This document shows positions 25,601-37,236 of a stretch of 64,000 nt of DNA, piece after piece. Source of the stretch: Ciona savignyi (lineage: Eukaryota; Chordata; Ascidiacea; Phlebobranchia; Cionidae). The notes below the pieces were generated by a model. It searched no databases. It saw only the letters and a list, made by a program, of their open reading frames with translations, and was not told where the DNA came from. How positions within the stretch are numbered: the stretch's first letter is position 1; each line of letters starts with the position of its first letter. Where the stretch lies: NCBI GenBank assembly GCA_000149265.1, contig CH002827.1:1754047-1818046 (forward strand). Direction: 5' to 3'. The translations under genes and the position numbers were made by a program.

Positions 25601-28600
25601 AGGGATGGTGGGATACTCATGTTTATCTATTGTAGGTGGGAGGGGAAAGGTAATGGATCCAATACCTAATATAAGTAACGAACTCGTTATTTTTAAGATA
25701 GAGAGTAAATCACAAAACTTTGCTTGGTTAATAAAACTATTTGAAAAACTGATTCTACACTGTTCATTCTTGACAGCGATCAAATAGTCAAACAAGAAGT
25801 AGACCGTTGGTCTTACAAAAAATAGTTTGGTATAAGGTCTAGCAAAAAGGTGTTTTGTGAAGTGAAACTTCAGTGTTGCTAAGGATGATTGTAAAATGCT
25901 GCTAGCAGCCCTGATAGTAATCAAGTAGACTGTTAAATTTTGTCAGATATATCTATGGTTTAGATCCATATGTATAGAGAAAGATGGATTGCAATATTTT
26001 ATATAAATGCAGATGCAAATTCAAAATGCTAAATTATTGGCTGTTTTTATTTGTAATTGTTATCATTTTACAATTATGGTATTCATTGTTTTAGGGAAAC
26101 TGGCCGCCAGACATGCTTCATTGAGTGATCAGCCATCTCAGCCTAAAAGACGAAAATTAAAATTGGAGCCAAGAGCAACTGTATCCTCCAACCTAATATG
26201 TAAGTAACTTTCTTTACTTTATGCTACATTTATTTATAATAATGTGAATAAATTTAAAATTATATATGAGATATGCTGGCTGGCTACTGTTCATATGGTA
26301 AGTAAATCAATGACAAGTTAGTCCCTTCTGCGAGCAGTACAAATTTCATGATGTGTAACATCCACTGTACATTTAATTGGAACTTTAATATTTAATTAAA
26401 GAACTAAATAGTTACTAGTTTTTTAGTGGGAATTCCACCCAATGATACTATGTACTATGTAGCCAAATATTCAGTGTGATAACATGTAGCCAAATATTCA
26501 GTGGTTACAAGAGTATATTGTGAGTATTAAAAAAGAAATCTTCTTTTATATATATTAAGTTATTGTGGCTTAGGCATGTACGTAAAGGATTGTTTGGCCC
26601 TAGTTTATCATGTACTAGGTCGACAAAAGATTCATTTATCTTTTTTAATGACTAATATGAACACAGTCCACTCACAATCATCATAGGAATAAACAAATAT
26701 TTCTTTAATATGATTAGTGAGCTTAAATATTAAATCAATCAAGACAAAAAAATTAGAAAGATGATTCAATCTGCAGATTTTGCACATCTTGAATTATCAC
26801 TTCTGATGTAAAAATCCCACATTTTATTTTTTTCAGATTTAGTTAAAAAATGACACATCATATCCCTGCTTATATAATGCTAATTGGATCTATGGCCGTC
26901 CTAAATAAATTTGTAAAAAATTGCAATTCAGTTAGATCTATAATTGCAGAGTTGATTTTAATACCACATGTATGCAATTCAATTTTTAGGGCACTCATGT
27001 GCAACTGACCAACTGTTAATATATAACTTTTGTTTTATTATTAATACAAATCCAGATTATGCGAGTGGGTACACAAATTTATGTGACTAATTCCTTTTTA
27101 TTATAATTCGGACATTTGGTTCTGTTCATATAGTTAGAACCTAATGAATTTACAGACATTTTTACAGTCCCTTTTAATTATAGTAAAAATTTCTTTGTTT
27201 CATACTTTTTTGATGGCCATATATTTATTAATTTTCAGCTACTGACTTCACTGACATCGAACAGCTTTCTACATCATTTGAAAACAAAATATTTTGTGTT
27301 CTATCTGGATCAGATCAACACCCAAAACAGGTGAACACACTGAAGTGATAGGTTTGGGCTCTATCTTTTATGTTGATTTATTTAGTATGACTCAGAAATA
27401 AAAATGCCTGCAATTTTTTGCAGAACTTGGGTGACTTTGGTAGAAGTAAAAAAATACACTGGTGTGGCTTGAGTGTATGCATATTTAGTTTACAATTGCT
27501 GTTATCCATTGCAATTAAAAGTTGTTGTTCTGCCAATTCTGCCATTGTTAAAATTTGTAGAGAGTAATTCTTGCTTATACACTATTTACACACCTGACAC
27601 CGAATTGTTCATAACAAAGAATATTAGTACACACTTCATAACCACTTTGACGGTCTTTATGAGGCCTTACTTAGGAAACCAACCATACATACCAATTAAG
27701 TGGCAAGTACTTTACTTGCTAAATGTCTTCAATTAAATTGTTATAAAATATTGCTGAGTTTGTTATTCATACTGTTAAGCCAAGTTGAGTCATAATGCCA
27801 TTTCTCCAAACCCAAACAGTTTTATATAGGACCTAAGTAGTGTAAGAATAAGACCATTAATAGTTTTCCTGCTTTCATTTTACAACCTTCGTTTTCCAAA
27901 CAACTTTATTACGTCTTTAAACAAAACTTTTTACTTCTTTTTAAGTTATACAAATCAATTTTGGGTTTGAAAATTACAAATTAAAATTAGGATTTAAAGT
28001 ATATGCTCTTGCATTTTATGACTTATATTCAGCTAATATACTTTCTGAATTGTGGGACTGTGCCATATAGAACTAAATCGGCATGTGGTTGACTCAACTT
28101 TCATACACTGCATTAAAGTTTTTAAAATTATTTACGAATTATTAAATGGTTTAGATGACCACTTTTATTCTGGCTTTGTTTTTTTTCCTGAAACAATCTT
28201 AGAACTGTATGAATTAAATTGTAATTTGTATAACCAAAATCTGACTTGCTAAAGTGAAAATAACCAAGATTTGTAGGGGTCGCGGATATTATGTTGCTAC
28301 TTTACTGAATATATTATGATCCATTGCATATTCACAGAAAACCAGTGGTTGTTTTAAGATTTTTTTCTAATTTCAGGACCTGGAAAAAGAAATATTCAAG
28401 CACGGAGGAAAAATTGTCCAAAACCCAACACCTGAAACCTTCTGTGTAGTGGTGAAAAACATCCATAATGTTCGTGTCAGAAATGTCATCCGATCTCAGA
28501 AATACAATGTTGTAAGGTAGTGTTTTAGTGTAAATTTTTTTTTTATAAATTGTAAGATTCGAACACACCAATAAAAATATGTGCAGTTAAAGACAATCTA

Positions 28601-31122
28601 TATGAAGAGGGGAGCCAGGCCGAAAAAACAACATAATTTAAGTCAATGATCAAATAAAGAAAGTTAAATGATGTAACAAAAAAATATTATAAACAACTCA
28701 GAACTACCATTTTTACTTTATTTTTATGACCAGCCTTAATGGTTGTAACAATGTTTGCTTTAGCTTTATACAAGATTAAAAAACTTCACTTGTTGTGTTG
28801 CTGTTGCAAGTTATAAGTTCCAAAACATCAACGTTTTTGGCATTCTATGATCATCATTAGTAGATCAAGTTAAACCTAAAAGTGCTTTAATTACTCAAAG
28901 TAATCGCTTTGTTTCAAGTTAAGATGGGTTATTGATAACAACACTTCTGTCTATTTGATTAACCACACCTTTGTACTTTTAGTTGAGGTTCCATGTTATA
29001 TTTTCTATGTATTTTGGTTTGTTTTTGTATGCAATGTAAATATTATATCACTCTTCTGCTAAATATACCACCGCATAATTCTAAAGCATTTTTATTAAAT
29101 TTGTAATATGTTGATGAGAAATGAAGTGTTAAGAACAAATATTTTAGGTGTTAAAAAACTTTCTCCAATGTGAATATTAAATTCATTCCTAAACTGTGTA
29201 GTGTTTTAAAATAATGCATTATTTTATATTCATTCCTCCAACTTATAAACTTTCTCTATGTATAACTTAAAAATTGTAATACAAGGTTGGATTGGCTGTT
29301 GATGTGTCTGGAAAGTGGTACACTAATACCATGGGAACCTCATTACATGTTGTTTGCTACACAAGCCACCAAAACTGCTTTCAGTAAAACCTACGATGTG
29401 TTTGGTGACACATTTTTAAAGGTATGAATTTCGAATTAATGATTTAACCTTTTAATATTACTATATTATCAAAGGATGTTACAAAACATGTTACCGATAG
29501 AGTTTGTTACTTAAAACAAAAGGGGCTATATATTAGGCACTATGATGATAAAAAATTAATTGTTTAAATAATAAACTACATTAAATTCGTCATGTAAACA
29601 GTTCATCAAAAATAAGTTTATATTTATAACGCAATTGTGTTGTGCTTATTGTGATGGTTTGTAAACAAACCAACTACAACATTGTCAGGCTATCACCGAG
29701 GAAGAATTGAGAACACTGTTTAACAGCATTAACGATCAAACTATGCTTGAGCATTTGCCACCAGAAAATGTGGACTTTTTGCAGAAAGCAAAACAAGTGT
29801 TTATGCGGTCAATGGTCTTAAGGTACCTGATTAAAACAGTTCCATTGATATAAATCGTTATGCCTTTCCTTTTGCTCTCAATTTTATTATTGTTTATGTT
29901 GTTAAATGACATAAAAAAAACATCATCATTGATGTGTTATTGGCTGTTTACCAAAAGGCTGTTGGATTGGTCTGTGTGTTAAATCTCTTTGTTGCCTGAA
30001 CCTATTAAAACCTTGCAAACGTCGCCCATACCTCGGTTTAATGGGTTATACTAAAACAAAATAACCGCCCCTAATCATATCAAAACATGATGTCTTAGCT
30101 CTGTAAACTGGAGGGAATGAGGTGTTCTGGCGATTGCTAACGCTATTCTTATGATGAATAAATAATCCTATCCCCGGTTTAAATCCGGGAAAGAGGTTTA
30201 TAAGGATTGCTTTTTTTCATTTTATTTTTCTTGTATCTCTTTATATTGCAATGTTGTTTAAATTTCACTATTTGATGTTCATTTTTTTCAGGAATGAAGC
30301 ATTTGGTTTTCATGAACTGCCCAGCAAGTTGTTTTTCTGCAAAAAATTCCACTTTCCAATCAAAAACAAATGCGTTGAAATTACCAACTTTTTGTATAAC
30401 CTGGTATGACTACTTTGTATAACCTGGTATGCTCAAGATACAAAAAAGTTTATAGTGTCTTTATGTAAGGTATGTAGCTGACATTGTCTGCACCCAGTGG
30501 GTTAATTAATAGGTTGTATTGAAACCCACTTGAATATACCTGGTAACCTGATGGCGTGCACAAGGTAATAGAAATCTTCCGCATTTAACTTATAATATCC
30601 AATTAATGTTTTTATACAATTCTTAGAGACTTAAGACCTTGCATATTACACACCAAAACAAATTAAATGCTATTTTGTGTTTGCTGTGAAAGCTTTTATT
30701 TAGACTTTCAGTACTGAACCAATTTCAAGTTAAACAGAGAGAGATGCGAATGGTACCACTTGTAATGTCAAAAGTTAAATTCTCCCTACAAAAAACAATG
30801 TAGTGGCACAATAACAAATTTATGTCAACGAACATTGGTGCGTTTCAATTAGGAGAATACTGGTAATATATAATCAATGATTTGTGTTCTTTTTCAGATA
30901 CACTTTTTTGGTGGTTCAGTTGAGAACGCGCTGTCTGATAATGTCACTCACGTTGTAATATTGGAATCCTGGGGTACAAAAGACCCACAGATTCTAGAAT
31001 GTTTTACAAAACGACAGAATGTGGTGAAGAAATATTATATTATATCAAGTGCATGGATACACCAATGTGTAAAGTCCGGAAAACTTGTTGATGAAAGATT
31101 ATATTCCATACCTATAATGTAA
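13652..31122 (+). CDS. LIG4: DNA ligase IV, complete gene in 20 exons
   Basis: Exons: 13652-13784, 13911-14068, 15041-15152, 15495-15628, 16062-16232, 16717-16821, 17443-17575, 17935-18070, 18474-18669, 19041-19206, 19511-19665, 19863-19985, 20329-20476, 26095-26199, 27239-27330, 28377-28516, 29286-29421, 29689-29822, 30292-30403, 30898-31122. They join in phase to 2814 nt, 937 aa (human 911). The order is N-terminal DNA-binding domain, adenylation domain with catalytic Lys286 in KYDGER, motif LDGEMM (~341), EEGIIVK (439-445) and GWFKIKPEY (460-468), then OB fold. Tandem BRCT domains follow, with the XRCC4-binding linker ([10 protein letters not shown]) between them. The enzyme seals double-strand breaks in non-homologous end joining. 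Intron 10 has a non-standard GTTCGT donor. Intron 13 hosts a CERT gene. Confidence 0.97.
14205..14840 (+). mobile_element. SINE family 1 copy split by a MITE
   Basis: The head with GTGGTTTAGTACATCGCCC and GGTTGTAGGTTTGAAAC precedes 14301. The body resumes at 14693 with TCCTTGGGCAAGGCACTTAA and ends in the ATGAATATCCTATCC tail. It lies in LIG4 intron 2. Confidence 0.85.
14302..14692. mobile_element. MITE with CCMGTATGGAAAG termini nested in a SINE
   Basis: The left end is CCAGTATGGAAAGTATGG and the reversed right end CCCGTATGGAAAGTACG. The host SINE supplies an 8-bp target duplication, TTCTTGGG (14294-14301) and TCCTTGGG (14693-14700), 7 of 8 matching. Inside, CACACTCGAG occurs near both ends as an inverted motif. 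No coding capacity. Confidence 0.85.
21159..21639. mobile_element. hAT-type MITE
   Basis: Terminal inverted repeats CAGCGGTTCCCAAACTGGGC and (reversed right end) CAGCGGTTCCCAAACTTTTT are followed by GC-rich GGCGCCGCGGCGCC motifs. Perfect 8-bp target duplications CTTTATGT flank it (21151-21158, 21640-21647). The CAG..GGTTCCCAAACT terminus plus an 8-bp duplication is diagnostic of the hAT superfamily. No transposase frame. Confidence 0.95.
23166..24767 (+). CDS. CERT1: Ceramide transfer protein CERT, intronless copy nested in LIG4
   Basis: One uninterrupted frame of 533 aa. An N-terminal PH domain (about 24-115, [17 protein letters not shown].., [13 protein letters not shown]) binds PI4P at the Golgi. 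A coiled middle (about 145-180) is followed by an FFAT-like VFFDPEA (~287) for ER VAP binding. A START domain (about 310-533) ends [24 protein letters not shown], closely matching vertebrate CERT, which moves ceramide from ER to Golgi. The middle is shorter than human, and the serine-rich stretch after the PH domain is diverged. Absence of introns indicates a retrocopy, though an acceptor-like TATTTTCAG at 23114-23122 could end a 5' UTR intron. The intact frame suggests function. AATAAA signals lie near 25075. Confidence 0.93.
   Translation: MLGSPVSNGSESDSVVTSASSMLDGVLGKWTNYYHGWQDRFVICQEGTLSYYRAQDETEFGCRGSISLTKASVVCDEFDTCRFDVTVGDNIWYLRATDETERQKWVDVIELNKAVIPSKSRKVKKRSLVFSPSMSSLPPMEETKDLHEKMDELRTFQKILDKQVTKLQGYFDVFTGIVDNEFPGSMPDVADENNNKNNPERLNAVLEQFEKLMSSRTDFKGEAITFRATASGILNSLSQCLQLINNRELLWQTRQPPPVHHEIKKLDERIDEELNSDDEDVFFDPEADLMQNKITHRHSKELNKRIQEHLSLIDRSGNEDSGWDIIAEDGEMKLYRKELVINGLICDPLKAVHSVGSVTAKEMCHYFWVPEVRKDWEKTVEVFQVLENLDEFTTINYQTHKQVWPAAQRDCLYLSSMVKVDSPPCAGDKTPHDTWIVCNFSVDHPDVNPVPSCVRALIEVALICQTFITPPKDGGPITRDCLQCDIVYVANVNPGGWAPASVLRSIYKREYPKFLNFYTNYVQEKRKDLEILF
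30040..30180 (+). mobile_element. Degenerate SINE family 1 fragment
   Basis: TTTAATGGGTTATACTAAAA and a tail like GATGAATAAATAATCCTATCC resemble the SINE body and tail. It lies in LIG4 intron 18. Strongly eroded. Confidence 0.35.
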
Positions 31123-32512
31123 TCGTAATATGCCATTACCGATTTGAACTGCACTTCCTTTTTGGGTTACTTTTAAATAAATTTCACTTTCCAAATCACG
31201 GAGTGAACTGCTTCATGTGACATTTATCACCTCAAAGGTTAGATATCTCTGTCAATGGTTAAGATAGTGTGTGCAGAGAAGTATGTACCATGATTTTCAA
31301 GTTTACTGTAGGGCGTGGCATTTAATTACCTTAGCTGGCAAAACTGCCAACAAGCTTTATGACACTGTTTATTTGCTAGGCCCATTTTATAAATGATAAT
31401 AATTAAATAAGTACCGGTACCAGTTCCAATTATTGGTCTGTTACTGCAGTGCAGTGTTTTGATAGTGAAACTTCTAAACACACACACTCTAGCAAACAAT
31501 AGCCACTCTTACCAACATACCTACTGCCAGCTTTGGCAAGAGAAAACAAGGTTGGTATTACATTAGTAGGTATATTTGTTATAAAAACAATTATTCTGTA
31601 GTATGGGCCCTCAAGTACCTGTAAGAGCACAATGGTAAATAGGAATATGTGTTGAAAACTCTTGTTCAGACACATCATAACGCTCATTGCATTGAATTGT
31701 TAAAGAGAAACAAAATATGTACATCGGGGAAAAAGAAAAGGCTAAATATGTTGGTTGCACGTGAAGACAATAGGTTATCTATTTACTTAGCTTGCATTAA
31801 ACATCTTTGTGGGTTATTTAGAATGATTACTAATGTGATACCCACCTTCGCAATTTGTGAAATACAAGCTACAGGTTATATTGAATCTAATACGATGTGA
31901 TAGAGTTTAAAACATTAGTGGTATAGAAAAAGGTATATTACAACAATACATATTTTTAAACAGGCAATATCATGAACTCTTTTTCTATAACAAAAACTAA
32001 AATTTACTATTGAACATAAGTATTTTTAACCCGCTGTTTAACTGCTTGGGGAATTAAACTTGATTAAATCACAGTTTTTTAGCTTAATTGTAGAAATAAT
32101 TCTTTGGTACCAGTAATTAGCGTATTTCAATACACATTGTGAATATAACTCAATTTAAGCTAGTTTTGTTGAATAAGCATCCAGGGAAATGGTGATTGGG
32201 TTCAGGAACACAATGACTCAGGTGTTTGGCTGGATTGCCCATAAAAATTGATAAAATTTAAACCAATACATGTCAACAAACTATTTATTAGACCAATTGA
32301 AAGCTACTATATAGTATAATAACTTAGGGTTTTATGCATAGATAAAACTATGCTATCACATACACCATATTTTTCACTTAACCTTCATTAAACAGCATTG
32401 GAAAAGAAACAATGCGGTACGATAATTCCTATTGTCAGGTAAGTTACTTTACAATACAAGTACGGTAATTCGACACTACAAGCTGGTTGAGAAAAGTTAT
32501 CAAATTTAGGGT
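31123..32512. other. Intergenic stretch between LIG4 and the second CERT copy
   Basis: Both neighbours end here (convergent). An AATAAA for LIG4 is near 31178. No gene or clear repeat found. Confidence 0.6.
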
Positions 32513-34240
32513 TTAAAACAAGATATCTAACTTTCTTGTTTTGTCTTGCACATAAGCAGTAAACCTGCGCAAGAATTTAGGATATTCTCGTTTGTATATG
32601 GACCTAAGCACAGAGGCAGGTGCCCAACCACCTGGATTTACGGTCGCAACATAAACGATATCACACTGCAGACAATCTCTGGTAATTGGACACCATCTTT
32701 TGGAGGGGTTATGAACGTTTGACAGATCAATGCTATCTCAATAAGTGCTCTTACACAACCTGAGACAGGATTTGCTTCCGGATGTTCGACGGAGAAATTA
32801 CAAACGATCCATGTGTCATGAGGAATTTTATCTCCCACACTTGGTGGGCTGTCTACTTTCACCATGGATGATAGGTACAGGCAATCACGCTGCGCTGAAG
32901 GCCAAACTCTTCTGTGGGTCTGATAGATAACTGTTGTAAATTCATCAGGTACTTCAATCACACGAAAACTCTCGATAGTCCCCTCCCACTCCATTCTTAC
33001 ATCAGTGTCCCAGAAGTAATGACACATCTCCCTTGCAGTGACCCTTTCAATGCGATGAACTGCTTTTAACGGGTCACAAATCAGTCCGTCCTCAACAAGC
33101 TCCTTCCTGTAAATCTTCATTTCTCCTTCCTCAGCAAACAGCTCCCAAACATCTCCATCTGCTCCCGGTGGTTTCATCGAATCTGTCAGATGATTCTTGA
33201 TTCGTCGTTCGAGCTCATCTGAGTGTTTGTGACGACGTTTCGGCTGATTCTCTGCTTCCCGGATCATTGACCTGGAATGTTCAATGTCCTGAGTAAATCG
33301 TTCTTGTTTGTCTAACTCTGCCTCCACAGCATCAAAGAACTCTTCTTCTGTAAGTCCACTTTGTGGTCCTTCCACATAATCTGGACTTCCTACGAATGCA
33401 CTCTTTTTCATGGCAGCCAATGATGAGCTATACTGGTCTTCTGTTTTCTTGCGTCTCTCCCTTTCTTTATCCAACCTTCTCTGCCATACTTCCTCACGCT
33501 TGTTAATCATATCCACGCAGTGAGCTAAGGTGTTTAAAATCCCGTTGGTGGTAGCCTTGAACGTGATTGCCTCTCCCTTAAAGTCAATTCCTCTTGCCAT
33601 GTTATTCTTCATCGATAAATGGTTGTGTAAGTTGGACGCGATATCATAATCCCCATCGCTATGATCGTGATTTATTTCTTCCCCCTGGATTCTGCTTGGC
33701 ACATACATCGAAATACTCTTGTAAAGTGTCGACCTGTCGGTCTAAAATATCTCTAAAAGTTTCAAGTTCTGCAAGCTTTTCCTTTAAGCCTCTGCCTTTT
33801 CTGAAGGAAGAGCTTGAAGTGATGGATGGAGCACTTCCCAGGGACATCAGAGAACCATGTCTTCTAAGACTCACATTATCAGCTTCAGTTTTGTTAGCTT
33901 CTATTACATCAATCCATTCCTGTCTTTCAGATTGGGTTGCAGCACGGAAAAACCAAACATTGTCATTTATTGCAATGTCGAACCTACAGGGGTCAAATTC
34001 ATGGCAAACCGTGGATGCTTTTGTGAGACTTATAGATCCTCTGCAGCCAAACTCAGTTTCATCTTGTGCTCTGTAATAAGAAAGTGTACCTTCTTGACAG
34101 CACACAAAACGGTCTTGCCATCCATGAATATAGTTAGTCCATTTACTTAACACACCTTTAATACTGGGGTTATCAAGTTTTTCGGCAAGAAAATCTTGCT
34201 CTTCCTCAGAGTCTGTTAAACTTTGATGACTATCCGACAT
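32513..34240 (-). pseudogene. Second intronless CERT copy with two frameshifts
   Basis: Reads [15 protein letters not shown], a PH domain ([17 protein letters not shown]), [11 protein letters not shown], a coiled region ([19 protein letters not shown]), a perfect FFAT-type EEEFFDAVEA and a START domain. It is closer to human CERT in the middle than the copy in LIG4. Two single-base shifts break it. One lies near 33690-33710 (after EYFDVCAKQ) at a G run. The other, near 32690, is a missing G where the nested copy has GATGGTGGTCC. Reading resumes to a proper DILF end at 32513. It could be a young pseudogene, or an intact gene with two assembly errors. The long conserved frames on both sides favour recent or artefactual breaks. 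Confidence 0.85.
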
Positions 34241-34843
34241 TTTACACACCAAAGGATATCTATAATTTGGTCATAAACGGTAATTTCTATATTTTCACGT
34301 GGTAATATCTGAAATCAAATAACCATGTACCCTATTAGTTAACGCAGCAATAGGTAATAAAAATGGAAATATCGCTGAATAGGCTAAAAACAACTTTAAA
34401 GTTAAAAAGTATGGAAGTAAAGACTGATTACATTGTGGCAACATAATAGAATTAATAACGTCACACTACACTACGGCTGCGGTAAAGTCGTGCGGCAAAC
34501 GTATATCGCAGGGCTTGAAATAAAGCAAAACCGTTCTTTACGATTTGTAATAATTAGTTATGACAAATAACAAAAAATTAAGTTATTAAATTATTAATTA
34601 TCTGTTTTATGTACCCAGGATTTTTACATTTCGATTGAATCCACACCAAACTACACAATAAAAGAAGGCTATTTTGTTAGGAGTTATGCAACCATTAAAT
34701 TAAAAAATAATTTAAGGAAGTCACTCTTAAATTAGGCTAAAAATTGTGTCCCTGAATGATGATTATGACAGACATGCAATTATTAACGGACATTCTCCGG
34801 GGGGAAATGCATGGTCTTTAACCGCGTTTACGGGGAAATGTTA

Positions 34844-35369
34844 TGGGGCGCCGTTCGAAAATAATCAATTTAATGAGCGATTTAGCTAAATCGTCACCTT
34901 TCTCTGCCGATTTAGCTAAATCGTCAACTTTTCTGCCGCCGTTTGTAAAAATTCAATTTTTCAATTTCAACTTTTAAGTTACCGATATACAAATAGGTCT
35001 ACACAATATTTTGACACAAAAATAGTAGAAAGCATAATATAAGAATAATAACTTAAAAGTTGATTTGTGCCGAATATTATTATTATTATTACCGTATTGG
35101 GTTTTATCGGTGTCTTCTCAACTTTTAAGAAATTGAGAAATTGAATTTTTATAAATGGCGGCAGAAAAGTTAACGATTTAGGTAAATCGGTAGAAAAGGT
35201 GTCGATTTAGCTAAATCGACAGAAAAGTTAAAGATTTAGTTAAATCGGCAGAAAGGTTGACGATTGAGCTAAATCGTCAAAAAGGTGCCGATTTAGCTAA
35301 ATCAGCAGAAAAGTTGACTATTTAGCTAAATCGGCAGAAAAGTTGAATTTTTACAAACGGCGCCCCATA
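34844..35369. mobile_element. Foldback element built of CGATTTAGCTAAATCG palindromes
   Basis: Ends are TGGGGCGCCGTT and AACGGCGCCCCATA, flanked by 8-bp direct repeats AAATGTTA (34836-34843, 35370-35377). Inside, the self-complementary 16-mer CGATTTAGCTAAATCG, or a close variant, recurs about nine times. It is spaced by GGCAGAAAAGTTGA on the right side and by its reverse complement on the left, around an AT-rich centre at ~35060. The 8-bp duplication and CGCC-rich ends suggest a hAT-like non-autonomous element. No coding capacity. Confidence 0.85.
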
Positions 35370-35547
35370 AAATGTTAGCTAATGTATGTAGTGCCTTTTG
35401 CGGCTTTTGTAATATTTTTTACTTATTATATTATGTTAAAATTGTAAAAGTGGGCGTTTAATGCGCGCACGGCTGTTCCTCATGTCAATCATTTTCCTGT
35501 AAACCGGCTATTATCCCCAACGCCTTCTTTATAATCCTTCACACGCA

Positions 35548-35815
35548 CTTTCGAAAGGTGCGGGTACGAAACTGGTCGCTAGCTAGTCGGTTGTGTCCTT
35601 GGGCAAGGCACTTTACGGACATTGCCTGAACCCAGCGGATTAATGGGTTCTACAAATTGAAGGAACGTGTCTATCATATACAACACACTGCAATAGCTCC
35701 GGTAACCCGACGACGGGCGCAAGGTGATCTGACGATTGCCCGTGTGTTAACCCCCTTGGTTTTCCCATTCACGAGGATAAATATGAATATCCTATCCTAT
35801 CCTATCCTAAGTCTT
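35548..35815 (+). mobile_element. SINE family 1, near-complete copy
   Basis: Clear body: AGTCGGTTGTGTCCTTGGGC, AACCCAGCGGATTAATGGG, ACACTGCAATAGCTCCGGTA, GATTGCCCGTGTGTTAACCC, then CACGAGGATAAATATGAATA and three TATCC units. A good reference copy for the family. Confidence 0.9.
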
Positions 35816-37236
35816 TGCAAGGAACAAAATAAATTGCCTGCTGGGGCGCGTCTCCGAGCATGTCCAGGCAACCAGTTGAACTGTATGTGTTTTACTGAAT
35901 TAGTTTATAAGATACGATTAAGAATATATCATTTGTGATTGGGTGAACGTTTTTTCACATTAAAACAAAGATACACAGTCACCACAGATGAAGGGTATGT
36001 GGTTCCTCAGTGTTTCTACTACAGTCATCGATCCATACTGGAACAATGTGCAGTCTTTGTTGCACACAGGCCGGTATAGCACTAAACACCATACGCCTTT
36101 ATCAGTTGAGGTTAAAAGTTTCTGCACCACGATAACAGTCGCATATTCTCGTTGTATAGTAGACACGGTGCAGTGACGTCAATAGTTCAACATTAAACTG
36201 TTTGTGTTTTTTTTGCCATTCTATATATAAAATATATATTTTTTCCATTCTATATTTGCTAGGGCAATGGAAATAGTAATATTTATCATTGTTTTTTATG
36301 TACGAAACCTTCACGGCCATAGGTTAAACATGCTGCAACAGCCATATACTGCGTCACGAGATTTATCGTCGTCATTATTGTTTATATTTATATCGATGTC
36401 ACGAGGGAATAATATCGCTTGTATTTCATTTTTCCTACCATTTCACCTGGGCATAAATCGCTCGTTTTTACCGCCTGCTTATTTTAGTTGAGATGATCGG
36501 TCCGTTGATAGTTTAGTTAGTAAGTTTGGGAATAATTGGTGATTGTTGGGTCGCATATATGACGCATTTGGCTCCTGTTCGATTACAATTTGGTAAATAT
36601 TGTTTTTATTTCTTAAATTTGGTATATTTCTTATTTAATTGTACATATATTTTTCCTTAGAAAACCGTCATTTACAAGACTTTTCGGTACCGCCATGATT
36701 TCCGTGCCATTTTCAAATAAATTTATTAAGTTTTGAACAAATACGCGTTTTTTTTAAATTCTGAATAAAAGGCGCTAGGATCCCGCACCTAGTAGGGAAG
36801 TTACACATAAACTTGCCAATTTTTGGCCGTGGGTTAAAAGTTTTGGAGGTAATTTTTTTACACTTTTATTTTTTATTGCTCAGGTGGTGGACATTATAAG
36901 AGCCACTTGAGATAAGATGTTTATTGTGTAGAACTGCTGATTTTGGTCGCAGCGAATGCCTAAGCAAGTGATGGTAAAGATACGAAATAATTTATGTTTA
37001 GGTTAAGTTGGTTTCTACTGTATATTTTTTAATCAGACTAACTTGGGATTTTAGTATATACGACCCGTCGCGTTACCGATTCATCACATTTCGGCGCTGC
37101 TGTATAGACAATCTATCAAGAATTACGCCGGTTATAGATAATTCGCAACATGTAGCATGCTGTATTGATAAAATCAGTATACTTTTAAGCAGTAACATTA
37201 ACGACGAACAAATTTTCAATTATTTTTTATTGTTTA

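Larger units (their letters stand above)
20477..26094 (+). other. LIG4 intron 13 (host of nested gene)
   Basis: At 5.6 kb it is by far the largest LIG4 intron. It contains a hAT MITE (21159-21639) and the complete CERT gene (23166-24767). The remainder (20477-21150, 21650-23160, 24770-26094) is AT-rich with no other supportable gene. Confidence 0.9.
34241..36229. other. Intergenic stretch with foldback element and SINE
   Basis: Contains the palindrome-rich element 34844-35369 and a SINE at 35548-35815. No gene found. Confidence 0.6.

Noticed and set aside
25562..25924. 120-codon minus-strand frame in LIG4 intron 13
   Set aside because: No similarity to any family I know, no splice or promoter context, within AT-rich intron.
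33594..34150. Plus-strand frames over the second CERT copy
   Set aside because: Antisense shadows; no recognisable domain and overlap with conserved PH coding sequence.
34880..35345. CRISPR-like repeat with regular spacing
   Set aside because: The spacers are themselves repeated and the whole block is inverted-symmetric with terminal repeats.
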